Shown here: positions 33,632 to 42,734 of the stretch, in pieces
Layout: each line of letters opens with the position of its first letter
Position numbering within the stretch: the stretch's first letter is position 1
Assembly: GCF_001042635.1 (NCBI RefSeq)
Contig: NZ_AP012331.1
Location: forward strand, 1,116,001-1,180,000
Origin: Bifidobacterium scardovii JCM 12489 = DSM 13734
Lineage (GTDB): Bacteria > Actinomycetota > Actinomycetes > Actinomycetales > Bifidobacteriaceae
DNA: 64,000 bases
Direction of reading: 5' to 3'
Notes under the pieces: model-generated
Databases searched by the model: none
Told to the model about the DNA's origin: nothing
What the model saw: the letters and a program-made list of their open reading frames with translations, nothing else
Program-made: the position numbers and the translations under genes

Positions 33632-35911
33632 ATGACTTCACCGGACGCCGAACAGCTGGCGCTTGACGGGCTGGCCCCGCGCAAGCGCCGCAAGCGCGCG
33701 CCCGCGGCCAAAACCCCGGCCTCGACCGATCCGGTCGTCCAGGTCGTGCTCGACATCCAGGCCACGCACCTGGGTCGCACCTTCGACTATCTCATCGAGG
33801 AAAGCCAGTCCGAGGCCGCGCAGCCCGGCGTCATGGTGCGCGTGCGCTTCGGCGGGCAGCGGGTCGGCGGCATCATCTGGAACCGCGTCGCCGCCGGCGA
33901 GACGCCCATGTCGTCGCTGCGCTACGTCGAGCGCGTGTACGGCCCGCAGCCGATCGTCTCGGCGTCCATGCGCGAGGACATCACCCGTGTGGCCGAGGCC
34001 TACGGCGGCACGCGCGCGAACATCGTGCGGCTGGCGGTGCCGCCCCGCGTGGCGCGCATCGACGAGGAACAGCGGCTGGCCGCCTCATCCGTGTGGCGTG
34101 GCCGCCAGCGGTTCGGCGAGCGGTCCGAACAGGTGGCCGGCGCCGCCGAGCGGGGCGCCGCGCGATTCGCGGCCTCCTACGCCGATGCCGCCCGTCTGCG
34201 CTCCGCGCTGGAGGGCAGCGGATTCTCGCCGTTCGTGGTCGATGCGCTGCCCGGACCCGAACGCTGGGCGCGCGAGCTCGCGTGGATGGCCCTGGAGGCG
34301 ATGCTGGCCGGCAAGGCCGCCGTGCTGGTGCTGCCGACCATGCGCGAGGTGCAGGACATGACGGTGGCGTTGCGTTCCTGCGGGCTCAGGCCCTTCATCC
34401 CAAACCCGGCCTCGAACGGCGGATACAGCGGCGATTTCGCCGTATTGAGCGCCTCGATGCCGCCGGCCGAGCGCTATCGCGCCTACACCTCCATCGCGAA
34501 CGGCCAGGTGCGCTGCGCGATAGGCCCGCGCGCGGCCATGTACGCGCCGGTCGAGGGGCCGGCCCTGTTCGCCATATTCGACGATCTCGCCTACCAGAAC
34601 ATGGACGGGTTCATGCCCTATCCGAACGCGCGCGGCGTGCTGAGGCTGCGCGCCAAGGCGCACGGCGGCGTGTTCGTCGCGATGGCCCACGCGCGCAGCC
34701 CGATCAGCCAGTGGGAGGCGTGCGGCACCGGGGCCTCGGGCGATCCGGCGGCCGGCGCGGCGCGCGAGACGCCGACCTGCGGCTACAGCATGCCGATCCA
34801 CGCGCTGCCCGCCGTCACCAAGGAACGGAGCCCGTGGATCCGCTGGCTCAACCGCGACGAGCTGGCGCGCCTGGCCGACCCGTCGATCGGCGCGCGCGTG
34901 CCGCATACGGCGGTCCGCGTGCTGGCCAAGGCGCTCGAGCAGGGGCCGGTGCTCCTGTCGATCCCCGCGGACGGCGTGGCCGAGGCGCTCAGCTGCGCCA
35001 AATGCCATCGTCAGGCGCGCTGCCGGCGCTGCACTGGCCCGTTGCAGCGCGAACGCGACGACGGCGTGCGCTGCCGTTGGTGCGGCGCGGCCGCCGTGAA
35101 CTGGACCTGTCTCGGGTGCGGCGGCGACCGCCTGCGCGTTGTGCGCGTCGGCGCCGCCGGCACCGCGCAGGAGCTCGCTGGGCTGTTCCGCGGCGTGCCG
35201 ATCGTCGTCTCATCGCGCAACCAGCCGCGCGGCGTCGTCGAATCCATCGAATGCCGGCCGCAGATCGTGATCGCGACGCCCGGCTGCGAGCCGCGCGTCA
35301 GCCCGGTGCCCGGCAACGACGGGCCGCAGGGGCACGAGTACCGCGCGGTCGCGATCCTCGACGCATGGACGAGCCTGTATGCGCTGGGCATGGACGCGCG
35401 GCCCGACACGCTGTGCTCGTGGATGCGCGCCATGGCGATGTGCGCGCCCCGCGCGAGGGGCGGCCAGGGATTGCTGATCGGGGAGACCGATCCGGCGCTG
35501 GCCCAGGCGCTGATGCTGTGGGATGCCCCGCTGCTCGCCGCCAAGGAGATCGCCGAGCGCGCGCAGACCGGATTCCCGCCGGTGCTGGGCGCGGCCTGCG
35601 TGTGGGGTCGCCGCGACGCGGTGATGACGGCCCTCTCGCGCATCGGCGTGACCGGCGAGGGGGACTGGACGCGCGTGGAATCCGACGGCGTGCCGGTGCC
35701 CGCCGTGCTCGGCCCGGTGCCGATCCCGCAGCCGGCCACGATCAACGCTCGCGAGCTGGAGAACACCGCCGACCGGGTCAAGGCGGTCGTGCTCGTCGAT
35801 CTGACCCGCCGCGCCGAGCTGGCGACGAGGCTGCGAGCGGCCGTCGCCAAGCACGTCGCCTCGCGGGAGCCGGGGGAGCTGCGCTTCCGGCTCGATCCCA
35901 AGGATCTGTGA
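33632..35911 (+). CDS. priA: PriA-family primosome protein without helicase motifs
   Basis: A 759-residue actinobacterial PriA. The N-terminal DNA-binding domain is typical (VVLDIQATHLGRTFDYLIEE, VRVRFGGQRVGGIIWNR), and the eight-Cys zinc region reads CAKCHRQARCRRC then CRWCGAAAVNWTCLGC. The helicase core is eroded: where Walker A is expected there is AMLAGKAAVLVLP, and the DEAH box is IFDDLAYQ. It may still bind forks and load the primosome without unwinding. ATG at 33632 follows ACAGGAAGCT. It is followed by a HAD gene and fmt in the conserved order. Confidence 0.85.
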   Translation: MTSPDAEQLALDGLAPRKRRKRAPAAKTPASTDPVVQVVLDIQATHLGRTFDYLIEESQSEAAQPGVMVRVRFGGQRVGGIIWNRVAAGETPMSSLRYVERVYGPQPIVSASMREDITRVAEAYGGTRANIVRLAVPPRVARIDEEQRLAASSVWRGRQRFGERSEQVAGAAERGAARFAASYADAARLRSALEGSGFSPFVVDALPGPERWARELAWMALEAMLAGKAAVLVLPTMREVQDMTVALRSCGLRPFIPNPASNGGYSGDFAVLSASMPPAERYRAYTSIANGQVRCAIGPRAAMYAPVEGPALFAIFDDLAYQNMDGFMPYPNARGVLRLRAKAHGGVFVAMAHARSPISQWEACGTGASGDPAAGAARETPTCGYSMPIHALPAVTKERSPWIRWLNRDELARLADPSIGARVPHTAVRVLAKALEQGPVLLSIPADGVAEALSCAKCHRQARCRRCTGPLQRERDDGVRCRWCGAAAVNWTCLGCGGDRLRVVRVGAAGTAQELAGLFRGVPIVVSSRNQPRGVVESIECRPQIVIATPGCEPRVSPVPGNDGPQGHEYRAVAILDAWTSLYALGMDARPDTLCSWMRAMAMCAPRARGGQGLLIGETDPALAQALMLWDAPLLAAKEIAERAQTGFPPVLGAACVWGRRDAVMTALSRIGVTGEGDWTRVESDGVPVPAVLGPVPIPQPATINARELENTADRVKAVVLVDLTRRAELATRLRAAVAKHVASREPGELRFRLDPKDL

Positions 35912-36032
35912 CGGTCCGCTGCGGCTGGTCGGCGCGGCATGGGACGATAGCCGTAGCGGCGCATGGCGCCGCATGCGCATGACGGGTGTTCCGCGTACGC
36001 AGTGCATGGCTCTGAACGGGAATGGAGGCCTT

Positions 36033-36737
36033 ATGAAGGGTTGGCCGGGCGAACCGGATATGGAACATGACGTGCTCATGGCGGACGGCAACGCCGCTTC
36101 GGCGGCGGGCAAGCCGATCACCGACGTGATCTTCGACTTCGGCAACGTGCTGATCTACTGGGACCCGCAGGCGGTGATGATCCCGCGCTACACGCAGGAG
36201 CACATCGACCAGTTCCTCGACAACGACATCTCGGGCTTCTACGACGGCAACGACATGATGGACGGCGGCGCCACCGTCGACGAGGGCGTGGCGTGGATGC
36301 GCGAGACCCACGGCGACCGGTGGGCCGACATGCTGCGCTACTATCTCGACAACTTCCAGGACTCCCTGACCGGCATCGTGCCGGGCATGCGCGTGCTGAT
36401 CAACGACCTGAAGGCCGCCGGCGTCGGCGTGTGGGGCCTGTCGAACTGGGAGAAGGAGCTGTTCCACGTCGCCGAGGAGAACTGCGCGATCCTGCAGGAG
36501 CTCGACGGCAAGCTCGTCTCCGGATTCGTCAAGCTGCGCAAGCCGCACAAGGAGATCTACGAGGCGGCGCTGGACCGGTTCGGCATCGACCCCGCGACCA
36601 GCGTGTTCATCGACGACAAGGCGATGAACATCGTCGGCGCCAACGAGGCCGGCATTCGAGGCATCCGCTTCTCCGACTCGCGCAAGTTGCGCGAGATCCT
36701 CATCAATCAGGGCGTGGACATCCCCGCGGTGAAGTGA
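36033..36737 (+). CDS. HAD-superfamily phosphatase-like hydrolase
   Basis: A 234-residue HAD protein. Motif I is VIFDFGNVLIYWDP (nucleophile Asp, but Gly replaces the second acid), motif II lies in WGLSNWEKELF, motif III in KLRKPHKEIYEAAL and motif IV in VFIDDKAMNIVGANEAGI. The DFGNV form is shared with the epoxide-hydrolase N-terminal phosphatase and YihX-like alpha-glucose-1-phosphatase group. The helical cap is between motifs I and II. The start at 36033 follows AATGGAGG; shorter starts at 36060 or 36078 are possible. It sits between priA and fmt. Confidence 0.85.
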   Translation: MKGWPGEPDMEHDVLMADGNAASAAGKPITDVIFDFGNVLIYWDPQAVMIPRYTQEHIDQFLDNDISGFYDGNDMMDGGATVDEGVAWMRETHGDRWADMLRYYLDNFQDSLTGIVPGMRVLINDLKAAGVGVWGLSNWEKELFHVAEENCAILQELDGKLVSGFVKLRKPHKEIYEAALDRFGIDPATSVFIDDKAMNIVGANEAGIRGIRFSDSRKLREILINQGVDIPAVK

Positions 36738-36840
36738 GCGCCTTCCATGCCCCGCGGCGCGTTGCCGGCGAGTCCCGCCGGCGCCGGCCGCGGGGCATCC
36801 GCATGGGAGTACGGTAGGGAACATTGACTGAAAGGACCGT

Positions 36841-37821
36841 ATGCTGAAGATTCTGTTTGCCGGCACGCCCGAGGTGGCCGTGCCGTCGTTGCGCGCACTG
36901 GCCGCCGACACCGAGCATTTCGAGATCGTGGCCGTGCTCACCAGGCCGGACGCGCCGACCGGCCGCGGCCGCAGGCTCATGCCGAGCCCCGTCAAGCAGG
37001 CCGCGCAGGAGCTCGACCTGCCGGTGATCGAATCCGACCCGTCCGAGGAAGACTGCTTCGTCAGCCAGCTGGCCGCCACCGGCGCGCAGGCCGCCGCGGT
37101 GGTCGCCTACGGCAAGATCCTCAGGCAGTCGGTGCTGGACGCGCTGCCGCTGGGCTGGTACAACCTGCACTTCTCGATGCTGCCCAAGTGGCGCGGCGCC
37201 GCGCCCGTGCAGCGCGCGATCTGGGCGGGCGACGCCTCGACCGGCGTGAGCGTGTTCCGCATCACGCTGGCGATGGACGAGGGTCCGATCATCGCGCAGT
37301 GCGCCACCGACATCGACAAGCACGAGAACGCCGGCGACCTGCTGAACCGCCTTGCGGTCAGCGGCGCCAGCGTGTTCGTGCGCGCGCTGCAGGCCCTTGA
37401 CGAGGGCCGCGCCGCGGCTGTCGAGCAGCAGCACGGCGACTATCCGATCGCCGACAAGATCCGCGTCGAGGACGCGCACATCCGCTTCGGCGTGCCCGTC
37501 GCCGACGTGGACCGCCAGATTCGCGCGTGCACGCCGAACCCGGGCGCATGGTGCCTTCTGCATGCGGAGGGCGATGGGGACGACGCCGTCGAGCCGACCA
37601 CGCTGCATGTGCTGCGCGCGCAGCCGGCGGACGCCGACGGCCCGAACGTGCCGGCCAATCCGGGCGCCGGGCGGTTCGTCGTCGGCAAGAAGAACGCATG
37701 GGTCGGCACCGCGTCCGGCGTGCTGGAGCTGCTTGAGGTCAAGGCGCAGGGCAAGAAGGCCATGTGCGCCGCCGACTGGGCGCGCGGCGCCCGCCTGGCC
37801 GAATCCGCCTACTGCGACTGA
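36841..37821 (+). CDS. fmt: Methionyl-tRNA formyltransferase
   Basis: A 326-residue enzyme that formylates initiator Met-tRNA with 10-formyl-tetrahydrofolate. The N-terminal LKILFAGTPEVAVPSLRAL, the folate/catalytic motif NLHFSMLPKWRGAAPVQRAI (Asn and His) and MDEGPIIAQ are diagnostic. The C-terminal OB-fold domain is present (RFVVGKKNAWVGTASG). AAAGGACC lies before the ATG. A hairpin repeat (37835-37881) follows the stop, then a relic of the serB 3' end. Confidence 0.95.
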   Translation: MLKILFAGTPEVAVPSLRALAADTEHFEIVAVLTRPDAPTGRGRRLMPSPVKQAAQELDLPVIESDPSEEDCFVSQLAATGAQAAAVVAYGKILRQSVLDALPLGWYNLHFSMLPKWRGAAPVQRAIWAGDASTGVSVFRITLAMDEGPIIAQCATDIDKHENAGDLLNRLAVSGASVFVRALQALDEGRAAAVEQQHGDYPIADKIRVEDAHIRFGVPVADVDRQIRACTPNPGAWCLLHAEGDGDDAVEPTTLHVLRAQPADADGPNVPANPGAGRFVVGKKNAWVGTASGVLELLEVKAQGKKAMCAADWARGARLAESAYCD

Positions 37822-37834
37822 ACGCGGGTGTGGG

Positions 37835-37881
37835 GGCTCCCCTCCATGAGGGGAGCCGTCCGCGTGGCGGATTGAGGGGAG
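37835..37881. repeat. Double-hairpin intergenic repeat after fmt
   Basis: GGCTCCCCTCCATGAGGGGA, GCCGTCCGCGTGGCGGATTG and AGGGGAG: the typical hairpin - small CCGC/GCGG stem - arm order. It lies just after the fmt stop. Confidence 0.75.
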
Positions 37882-37907
37882 CGGCCCCGCTGTTCGTATT
37901 TCGTATT

Positions 37908-37972
37908 GCGCTACCGGCGCAGCAGGTCGAGCACCTTGGTCAGGTCGCGCTCGTTGAGCGCGTAGTCGGCCG
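37908..37972 (-). repeat. Left 65-bp direct repeat: relic of serB 3' end
   Basis: These 65 bases are identical to 43844-43908. On the minus strand they encode the last 19 residues of SerB (ADYALNERDLTKVLDLLRR) plus its TAG stop, but nothing of the gene lies upstream of them here. It is a duplicated gene end, and with the right copy it brackets the 5.9-kb sugar cassette. Confidence 0.92.
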
Positions 37973-38038
37973 TTGCGGAATCTTCCTGCCGTTCGGCCTA
38001 TGTCCGTAGTGGGCGATTCGGGCTCTGCCCAACGCATT

Positions 38039-38085
38039 GGCTCCCTCTATGAGGGGAGCTGTCCGCATAGCGGGCTGAGGGGAGC
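38039..38085. repeat. Double-hairpin intergenic repeat inside island edge
   Basis: GGCTCCCTCTATGAGGGGAG, CTGTCCGCATAGCGGGCTGA and GGGGAG. Together with the one at 37835-37881 it flanks the serB relic in the same orientation. Confidence 0.75.
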
Positions 38086-38340
38086 GCTGGGTGTGACGTT
38101 ATTGATCCTAGTGCCGTCATTGCGGATATGAATGACATGCGGCGATAAAGTGATGGGGCATAGTAAGTATCCGGGAAATGGCTCTTGAATCCCCTCATAA
38201 TTTTGTCTGTGTCCACATTCGTATGAGTGGAACATGCTTGTGTTTCAGTCTTTCGCTAAAGATGTTCCCTGGGGGAAAAACATGGGAGACGACACCTTGC
38301 TTGCTGCTCCCCAAATGCGTTATCTCTGAATCTGCAGCGA

Positions 38341-38383
38341 ATCATCAAACTGTTTTGACGGCATTATCAAACCGGTATAACTT
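38341..38383 (+). promoter_or_regulatory. Promoter and operator of the LacI regulator gene
   Basis: TTGACG (38355-38360) and TAACTT (38378-38383) are separated by 17 bp. The -35 overlaps an imperfect palindrome TCAAACTGTTTTGA (38345-38358). TCATCAAACT at its left is repeated in the promoter of the binding-protein gene (39562-39571), suggesting that one regulator acts at both. Confidence 0.5.
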
Positions 38384-38433
38384 GAAAATACAAACGATTC
38401 GACGATGAGTCCAGGGGAAGGAGGTGAAGTTGA

Positions 38434-39459
38434 ATGAGACCAACGATTGCAGATGTCGCGCGCGAAGCGGGAGTTACCAAAGGCACGGTGTCCCATGTGT
38501 ACAACGGTCATCGTCCCATCTCCGCTCCGACCAAGGAACGGGTGAGGGCCGCGGCTAAGAAGCTCGGGTGGGTTCCCAATGCCAATGCTTCTGCTTTGGC
38601 GGGACACCATACGAATGCAGTTGGTCTGGTATTGCATAAGAATCCGGATGCGTTGGCCGTTGATACCTTCTTTCCGGTGTTCATCTCCGGTATGCAGGCC
38701 GAGCTCTCGCAAAGGCAGGTCATGCTGGCCATGCAGGTGGTGGACAGTCAGTCCGCCGAGGAACGTGCGTATCGGAGTATGGCGCACGGGCGTGCCGACG
38801 GCGTTGTGGTGCTGGACATCCATCGTAAGGATTGGCGTATTCCATTTCTTGCAAAGCTTAGGCTACCGGCCGTGCTCATGGATGTACCTCGTGATTATCC
38901 GGGATTCACCGCGGTTCGCATCGACAGCGGTCGGTCGATGGAGGAACTTGTCGACCATTTGCGAGCGCAGGGGCATACTCGTATCGCGCATGTGTCAGGT
39001 CCGCTGGATTATGTGCATGCTTATGAACGTGCTGCGGCATATGTTCGCACAATCGGCAATAAGGAGCTGTTGCGGCAGGGAGATTTCACCGCGCAGTCAG
39101 GTCGTCGGCTGACATCCGAGCTTCTGTCGCTGTCTTATCCGCCAACGGCTATCATCTATTCGAACAACGTCATGGCTATTGCCGGACAGTCCTATGCACA
39201 GGAACAGGGGCTGCGCATTCCCGAGGATCTGGCTCTTGCGGGATTCGAGGATGATGAGATATGCGCCCATCTTAATCCCCCTCTCACCAGTGTTGATACC
39301 GGGCCGGCGGAACGTGGCCGGCTGGCAGCTCAACAGTTGGTGCAAGTCGTTGCCGAGACGTTCCCCGAAAGCGTTACGGCTCCGGCACCTGTCATCCGGT
39401 ACCGTGGCAGCACGGAGGGCAAGTCTCCGCCCGGAGACTGCGATCCCCGTGATGTTTAG
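38434..39459 (+). CDS. LacI-family transcriptional regulator
   Basis: A 341-residue regulator. The helix-turn-helix is TIADVAREAGVTKGTVSHVY followed by hinge GWVPNANASALAG, and the periplasmic-binding-protein-like core has typical pieces (ADGVVVLDI, LMDVPRDYPG, IYSNNVMAIA, LALAGFEDDEICAHLNPPLT). It should repress the adjacent sugar genes until its sugar effector binds. AAGGAGGTGAAG is an excellent ribosome binding site. Codon use is visibly more A/T-rich than in fmt or serB, in keeping with a transferred island. Confidence 0.92.
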   Translation: MRPTIADVAREAGVTKGTVSHVYNGHRPISAPTKERVRAAAKKLGWVPNANASALAGHHTNAVGLVLHKNPDALAVDTFFPVFISGMQAELSQRQVMLAMQVVDSQSAEERAYRSMAHGRADGVVVLDIHRKDWRIPFLAKLRLPAVLMDVPRDYPGFTAVRIDSGRSMEELVDHLRAQGHTRIAHVSGPLDYVHAYERAAAYVRTIGNKELLRQGDFTAQSGRRLTSELLSLSYPPTAIIYSNNVMAIAGQSYAQEQGLRIPEDLALAGFEDDEICAHLNPPLTSVDTGPAERGRLAAQQLVQVVAETFPESVTAPAPVIRYRGSTEGKSPPGDCDPRDV

Positions 39460-39558
39460 ATTCTCCGTCAGCGTCCAACTGGCTGAATCATTTCGACTTC
39501 ATTCATGACGTGCATGGCGAAGCCATGTCTTGACGGCCTTCTCAAAGCTGCAATCAAC

Positions 39559-39587
39559 TTTTCATCAAACTAGGGTGTGTTTACATT
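39559..39587 (+). promoter_or_regulatory. Probable promoter of the sugar transport operon
   Basis: TTTTCA (39559-39564), 17-bp spacer, TACATT (39582-39587). The spacer starts with TCAAACT, also present at the LacI gene promoter, which may be part of the regulator binding site. Confidence 0.45.
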
Positions 39588-39631
39588 ATTTGAGTTTTGT
39601 AATAAACCAATCCACTCGAAGAGGAGTAATC

Positions 39632-40912
39632 ATGAACAAGCATTTACTGCGTAGGACCGGCTGCACGATTGCGGCGCTTGCGATGACGATATCGATGGGG
39701 GCTTGCGGCGCGAAAATTCAAGGTGATTCGTCCGGCACAGGCCCGATCAAAATATGGCTGTCGAATAACGAGCAGGAGGTCACTTGGGGCAAGGACATGG
39801 TCAAGGCTTGGAATGAGAAGCATCCGGACCAGAAAATCACCGATCAAGAGATTCCGGCCTCCTCATCTTCCGAAGAGGCTATCACTGCCGCTATAACTGC
39901 AGGTACCGCACCGTGTCTGGTATACAACATCTCTGCGGCCGCGGTACCCGGATGGGTACGTCAAGGCGGTCTGGTCGATCTGGGCCAGTTCGATGGCGCG
40001 AACCAGTACATTACAGAACGTTCCGGCGACGGGGTGAACATTTACCAGACGGATGGCAAGTATTATCAGATGCCGTGGAAGTCTAATCCGGTAATGGTCA
40101 TGTATAACAAGGATATCTTTAGTAAAGCTGGCATTGACGCAGACAATCCCAATATCGGTACTTTTGACGGTTTTCTCGATGCAGCGCGCAAGATCGTCAG
40201 TTCCGGTGCCGCGCAAACCGCCATTTGGCCGGCTCCGACCAACGAGTTCTACCAGCCGTGGTTCGATTTTTACCCGACATACCTGGCTGAAACTGATGGA
40301 ACTCCGCTCACTGAAGATGGTAAAGCGACGTTTAATGATGAAGCCGGCAAAAAGGTCGCCACATTCTGGAAGACGATTTATGATGAGAAACTTGCTTTTC
40401 AGGAGAAATCCACTGACGATGCGATGAGCACCGGCAAGACCGCCATGCAGATGGCCGGTCCATGGGCCATCGCTTCATACAAGGACACCGTGAATGTCGG
40501 AGTTGCCCCGGTCCCGACCAGCGACGGTAAAACCGATCCGTACACCTATGCCGATGCCAAGAATGTGTCCATGTTCACCACCTGCGCATACCAGCAGACC
40601 GCTTGGGAATTCCTGAAGTTCACCACCAGCGAGGACGCGGACGGCAAACTTCTCGAGGCTACTGGTCAGATGCCGTTGCGGAAGAATTTGCCCGGCACGT
40701 ATGCGGAATACTTCCAGAAGAATCCGGCATATGAAGTCTTCGCCAAGCAGGCCGAGCATACCAGCGATGTGCCGAGCCTGACGAATTCCACGGAGGTATG
40801 GCAGGAATTCCGGAAGGATTATTCCGCGGCGGTGATTTTCGGTAAGGGAACCGTTGATGAATTCCTCGATACGGCCGCGACCAATGTGGACAAGCTGCTC
40901 AAACAGAACTGA
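39632..40912 (+). CDS. Sugar ABC transporter solute-binding lipoprotein
   Basis: A 426-residue family 1 binding protein. The N-terminus has a signal peptide (LRRTGCTIAALAMTISMGAC) ending in a lipobox-like MGAC, so Cys should be lipidated. Then comes IKIWLSNNEQEVTWGKDMVK and the C-lobe motif MSTGKTAMQMAGPWAIASYK. The sequence TTNEFYQPWFDF-type insertion points to an oligosaccharide ligand (inference). GAAGAGGAGT precedes the ATG. It is the first gene of the transport operon with two permeases and a GH130 enzyme; no ATPase gene is present, so it must share one from elsewhere. Confidence 0.92.
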   Translation: MNKHLLRRTGCTIAALAMTISMGACGAKIQGDSSGTGPIKIWLSNNEQEVTWGKDMVKAWNEKHPDQKITDQEIPASSSSEEAITAAITAGTAPCLVYNISAAAVPGWVRQGGLVDLGQFDGANQYITERSGDGVNIYQTDGKYYQMPWKSNPVMVMYNKDIFSKAGIDADNPNIGTFDGFLDAARKIVSSGAAQTAIWPAPTNEFYQPWFDFYPTYLAETDGTPLTEDGKATFNDEAGKKVATFWKTIYDEKLAFQEKSTDDAMSTGKTAMQMAGPWAIASYKDTVNVGVAPVPTSDGKTDPYTYADAKNVSMFTTCAYQQTAWEFLKFTTSEDADGKLLEATGQMPLRKNLPGTYAEYFQKNPAYEVFAKQAEHTSDVPSLTNSTEVWQEFRKDYSAAVIFGKGTVDEFLDTAATNVDKLLKQN

Positions 40913-40954
40913 CCTGCGCCACATTGTTTTGACCAAGCAAAGGAAACAACTACT

Positions 40955-41893
40955 ATGAAACGTTTGGCTGATCATTCTATGAATGGCAGCGAAAACGACA
41001 GCAACCGTGGGCTGCGTCGTCGTTTGTTCGGCGCGCAGCCTATCGGCACGATATTCGCCTTGCCGTACTTTGTGTTCGTGCTGGTCGTATTCGCATACCC
41101 ATTATGTTTCGCGGTATACATGGCGTTCCACGATTACTTCTTCACAGCTCCCGGGGTCAGCACGCCCAAGCCGTTCGTAGGGATACGGAACTTCCTGACT
41201 GTCCTCGGCGATCCTGACGTGCTGCAGTCCTTCCGCAATATCGCGGTATTCCTGATCATCAATGTACCGTTGACCGTGATCCTGTCCATGGTGCTCGCTT
41301 CGGCATTGAATGCCGGTATCCGGTGGGCGTCGGCATTCAGGGTCGCGTTCTATCTGCCGTATATCACGGCGAGCGTGTCACTGGTCGGTGTGTGGATGCT
41401 GTTGTTTTCCACCCATGGACTGGTGAATGCCGTCCTTGGCAAATTGGCGCCGGACCCTTCCTGGCTGGTAAACGAGCATCTGGCCATGCCGTCGATTGCT
41501 CTGTACGTGACATGGAAGCAACTCGGCTTTTACATTTTGCTGTATCTCGCCGCATTGCAGAATGTGCCGAAAGAACTGCACGAGGCGGCGGAAGTCGATG
41601 GCGCCAACGGGTTGCAGCGATTCCTGAACGTGACGGTGCCCGGCGTGCGATCCACAACCACATTGGTACTGGTACTGGCGATCATCACCGGCGCGAATCT
41701 GTTCACCGAACCGTATCTGCTCACCAACGGCGGCGGTCCGGACGGCGCGTCCGCGACCCCTGTGCTGCTCATCTACCAAAAGGGACTGCAGCAGCAGAAT
41801 CCTGATCAGGCTGCTGCAATCGGCATGATTTTGGTGATCGTTGTCGGCGTGCTGTCGCTAATCGCTAACAAGCTTAACGAGGAGAGGCCATGA
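40955..41893 (+). CDS. Sugar ABC transporter permease 1 (MalF-like)
   Basis: A 312-residue membrane protein with about six TM segments, for example TIFALPYFVFVLVVFAYPLC and FLIINVPLTVILSMVLASAL. The conserved EAA loop that contacts the ATPase is ELHEAAEVDGANGLQRFLNV. The N-terminal 30 residues are polar and cytoplasmic. AAAGGAAAC lies before the ATG. The gene overlaps the second permease gene by 4 nt. Confidence 0.92.
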   Translation: MKRLADHSMNGSENDSNRGLRRRLFGAQPIGTIFALPYFVFVLVVFAYPLCFAVYMAFHDYFFTAPGVSTPKPFVGIRNFLTVLGDPDVLQSFRNIAVFLIINVPLTVILSMVLASALNAGIRWASAFRVAFYLPYITASVSLVGVWMLLFSTHGLVNAVLGKLAPDPSWLVNEHLAMPSIALYVTWKQLGFYILLYLAALQNVPKELHEAAEVDGANGLQRFLNVTVPGVRSTTTLVLVLAIITGANLFTEPYLLTNGGGPDGASATPVLLIYQKGLQQQNPDQAAAIGMILVIVVGVLSLIANKLNEERP

Positions 41894-42729
41894 GAAAATC
41901 GCATCCGATCATCACGATTGTACGTTATGCGTTACTGGTGTTTGCCGCGGTCATTTTCGCCTTTCCGTTTTATTTCATGGTTGTTGGAGCGTTTCAGAGC
42001 AATCCGACGAATACCCCGGACCGTCTATTGCCGTTGTCCGGATGGACGACCGGTAATTTCATCAACATCAATGCCCGTATCGATCTGCTCGGTTCTCTGT
42101 GCAATTCGTTGATCTTCGTGTGCGGCGTGTTGCTCGGAACGGTCGTCTTCGGGCTGCTGGCCGGATATGCGGTCGCACGTATGGATTTTCGCGGTAAGGG
42201 CGTGGTCTGGATACTGATGCTGCTGGTGCAGATGGTCCCGTTCCAACTGCTCATGATTCCGCTGTATGTGCAGGTGACCCGAACCTATGGGCTTGGCGAT
42301 ACGTACCTGGGCATGATTCTGCCGTTTGCGATCAACACCACGGCCGTGTTCATCTTCATCCAATTCTTCAAGTCATTGCCGGCGGACATCTTTGAGGCAG
42401 CTCGTGTGGATGGTGCCGGAGAACTGCGTATCCTGTGGACCATAGCGATTCCAATGGTTCGTCCGGCGTTGGCGACCGTGGTGCTAGTGACGTTCATCGG
42501 TCCGTGGAATGAGTTCCTGTGGCCGTTCCTTATCACCAAAGATGTCTCTATGCAACCGTTGGCGGTATCACTGGCAAATTACATCTCGACGGTCAGTCAG
42601 TCCGTCGCCAACCCGAATGGTGCCATTCTGTCGGGAGCTGCGACATTCGCATTCCCTGTCATTGTGCTGTTCTGCCTGTTCCAGAAATATTTTGTCGCGT
42701 CGGATATCGGTTCCGCGCTGAAAGGATAA
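41890..42729 (+). CDS. Sugar ABC transporter permease 2 (MalG-like)
   Basis: A 279-residue membrane protein with six predicted TM segments. The EAA loop is DIFEAARVDGAGELRILWTI, and PWNEFLWPFLIT is a common C-terminal MalG feature. Its ATG overlaps the stop of permease 1 (ATGA), so the two are coupled and likely form a heterodimer. The ribosome binding site GAGGAGAGG lies within the end of permease 1. Confidence 0.93.
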   Translation: MRKSHPIITIVRYALLVFAAVIFAFPFYFMVVGAFQSNPTNTPDRLLPLSGWTTGNFININARIDLLGSLCNSLIFVCGVLLGTVVFGLLAGYAVARMDFRGKGVVWILMLLVQMVPFQLLMIPLYVQVTRTYGLGDTYLGMILPFAINTTAVFIFIQFFKSLPADIFEAARVDGAGELRILWTIAIPMVRPALATVVLVTFIGPWNEFLWPFLITKDVSMQPLAVSLANYISTVSQSVANPNGAILSGAATFAFPVIVLFCLFQKYFVASDIGSALKG

Positions 42730-42734
42730 CCATT

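Larger units (their letters stand above)
37822..38433. other. 612-base junction between core fmt and the sugar island
   Basis: Contents in order: a hairpin repeat (37835-37881), the left 65-bp direct repeat that is a serB 3' end relic (37908-37972), a second hairpin repeat (38039-38085), A/T-rich DNA without gene and the promoter/operator of the LacI regulator (38341-38383). No gene is supported. Confidence 0.75.

Noticed and set aside
37973..38433. Integrase or transposase gene at the island edge
   Set aside because: Searched on both strands because of the flanking direct repeats; short frames show no recombinase motifs.
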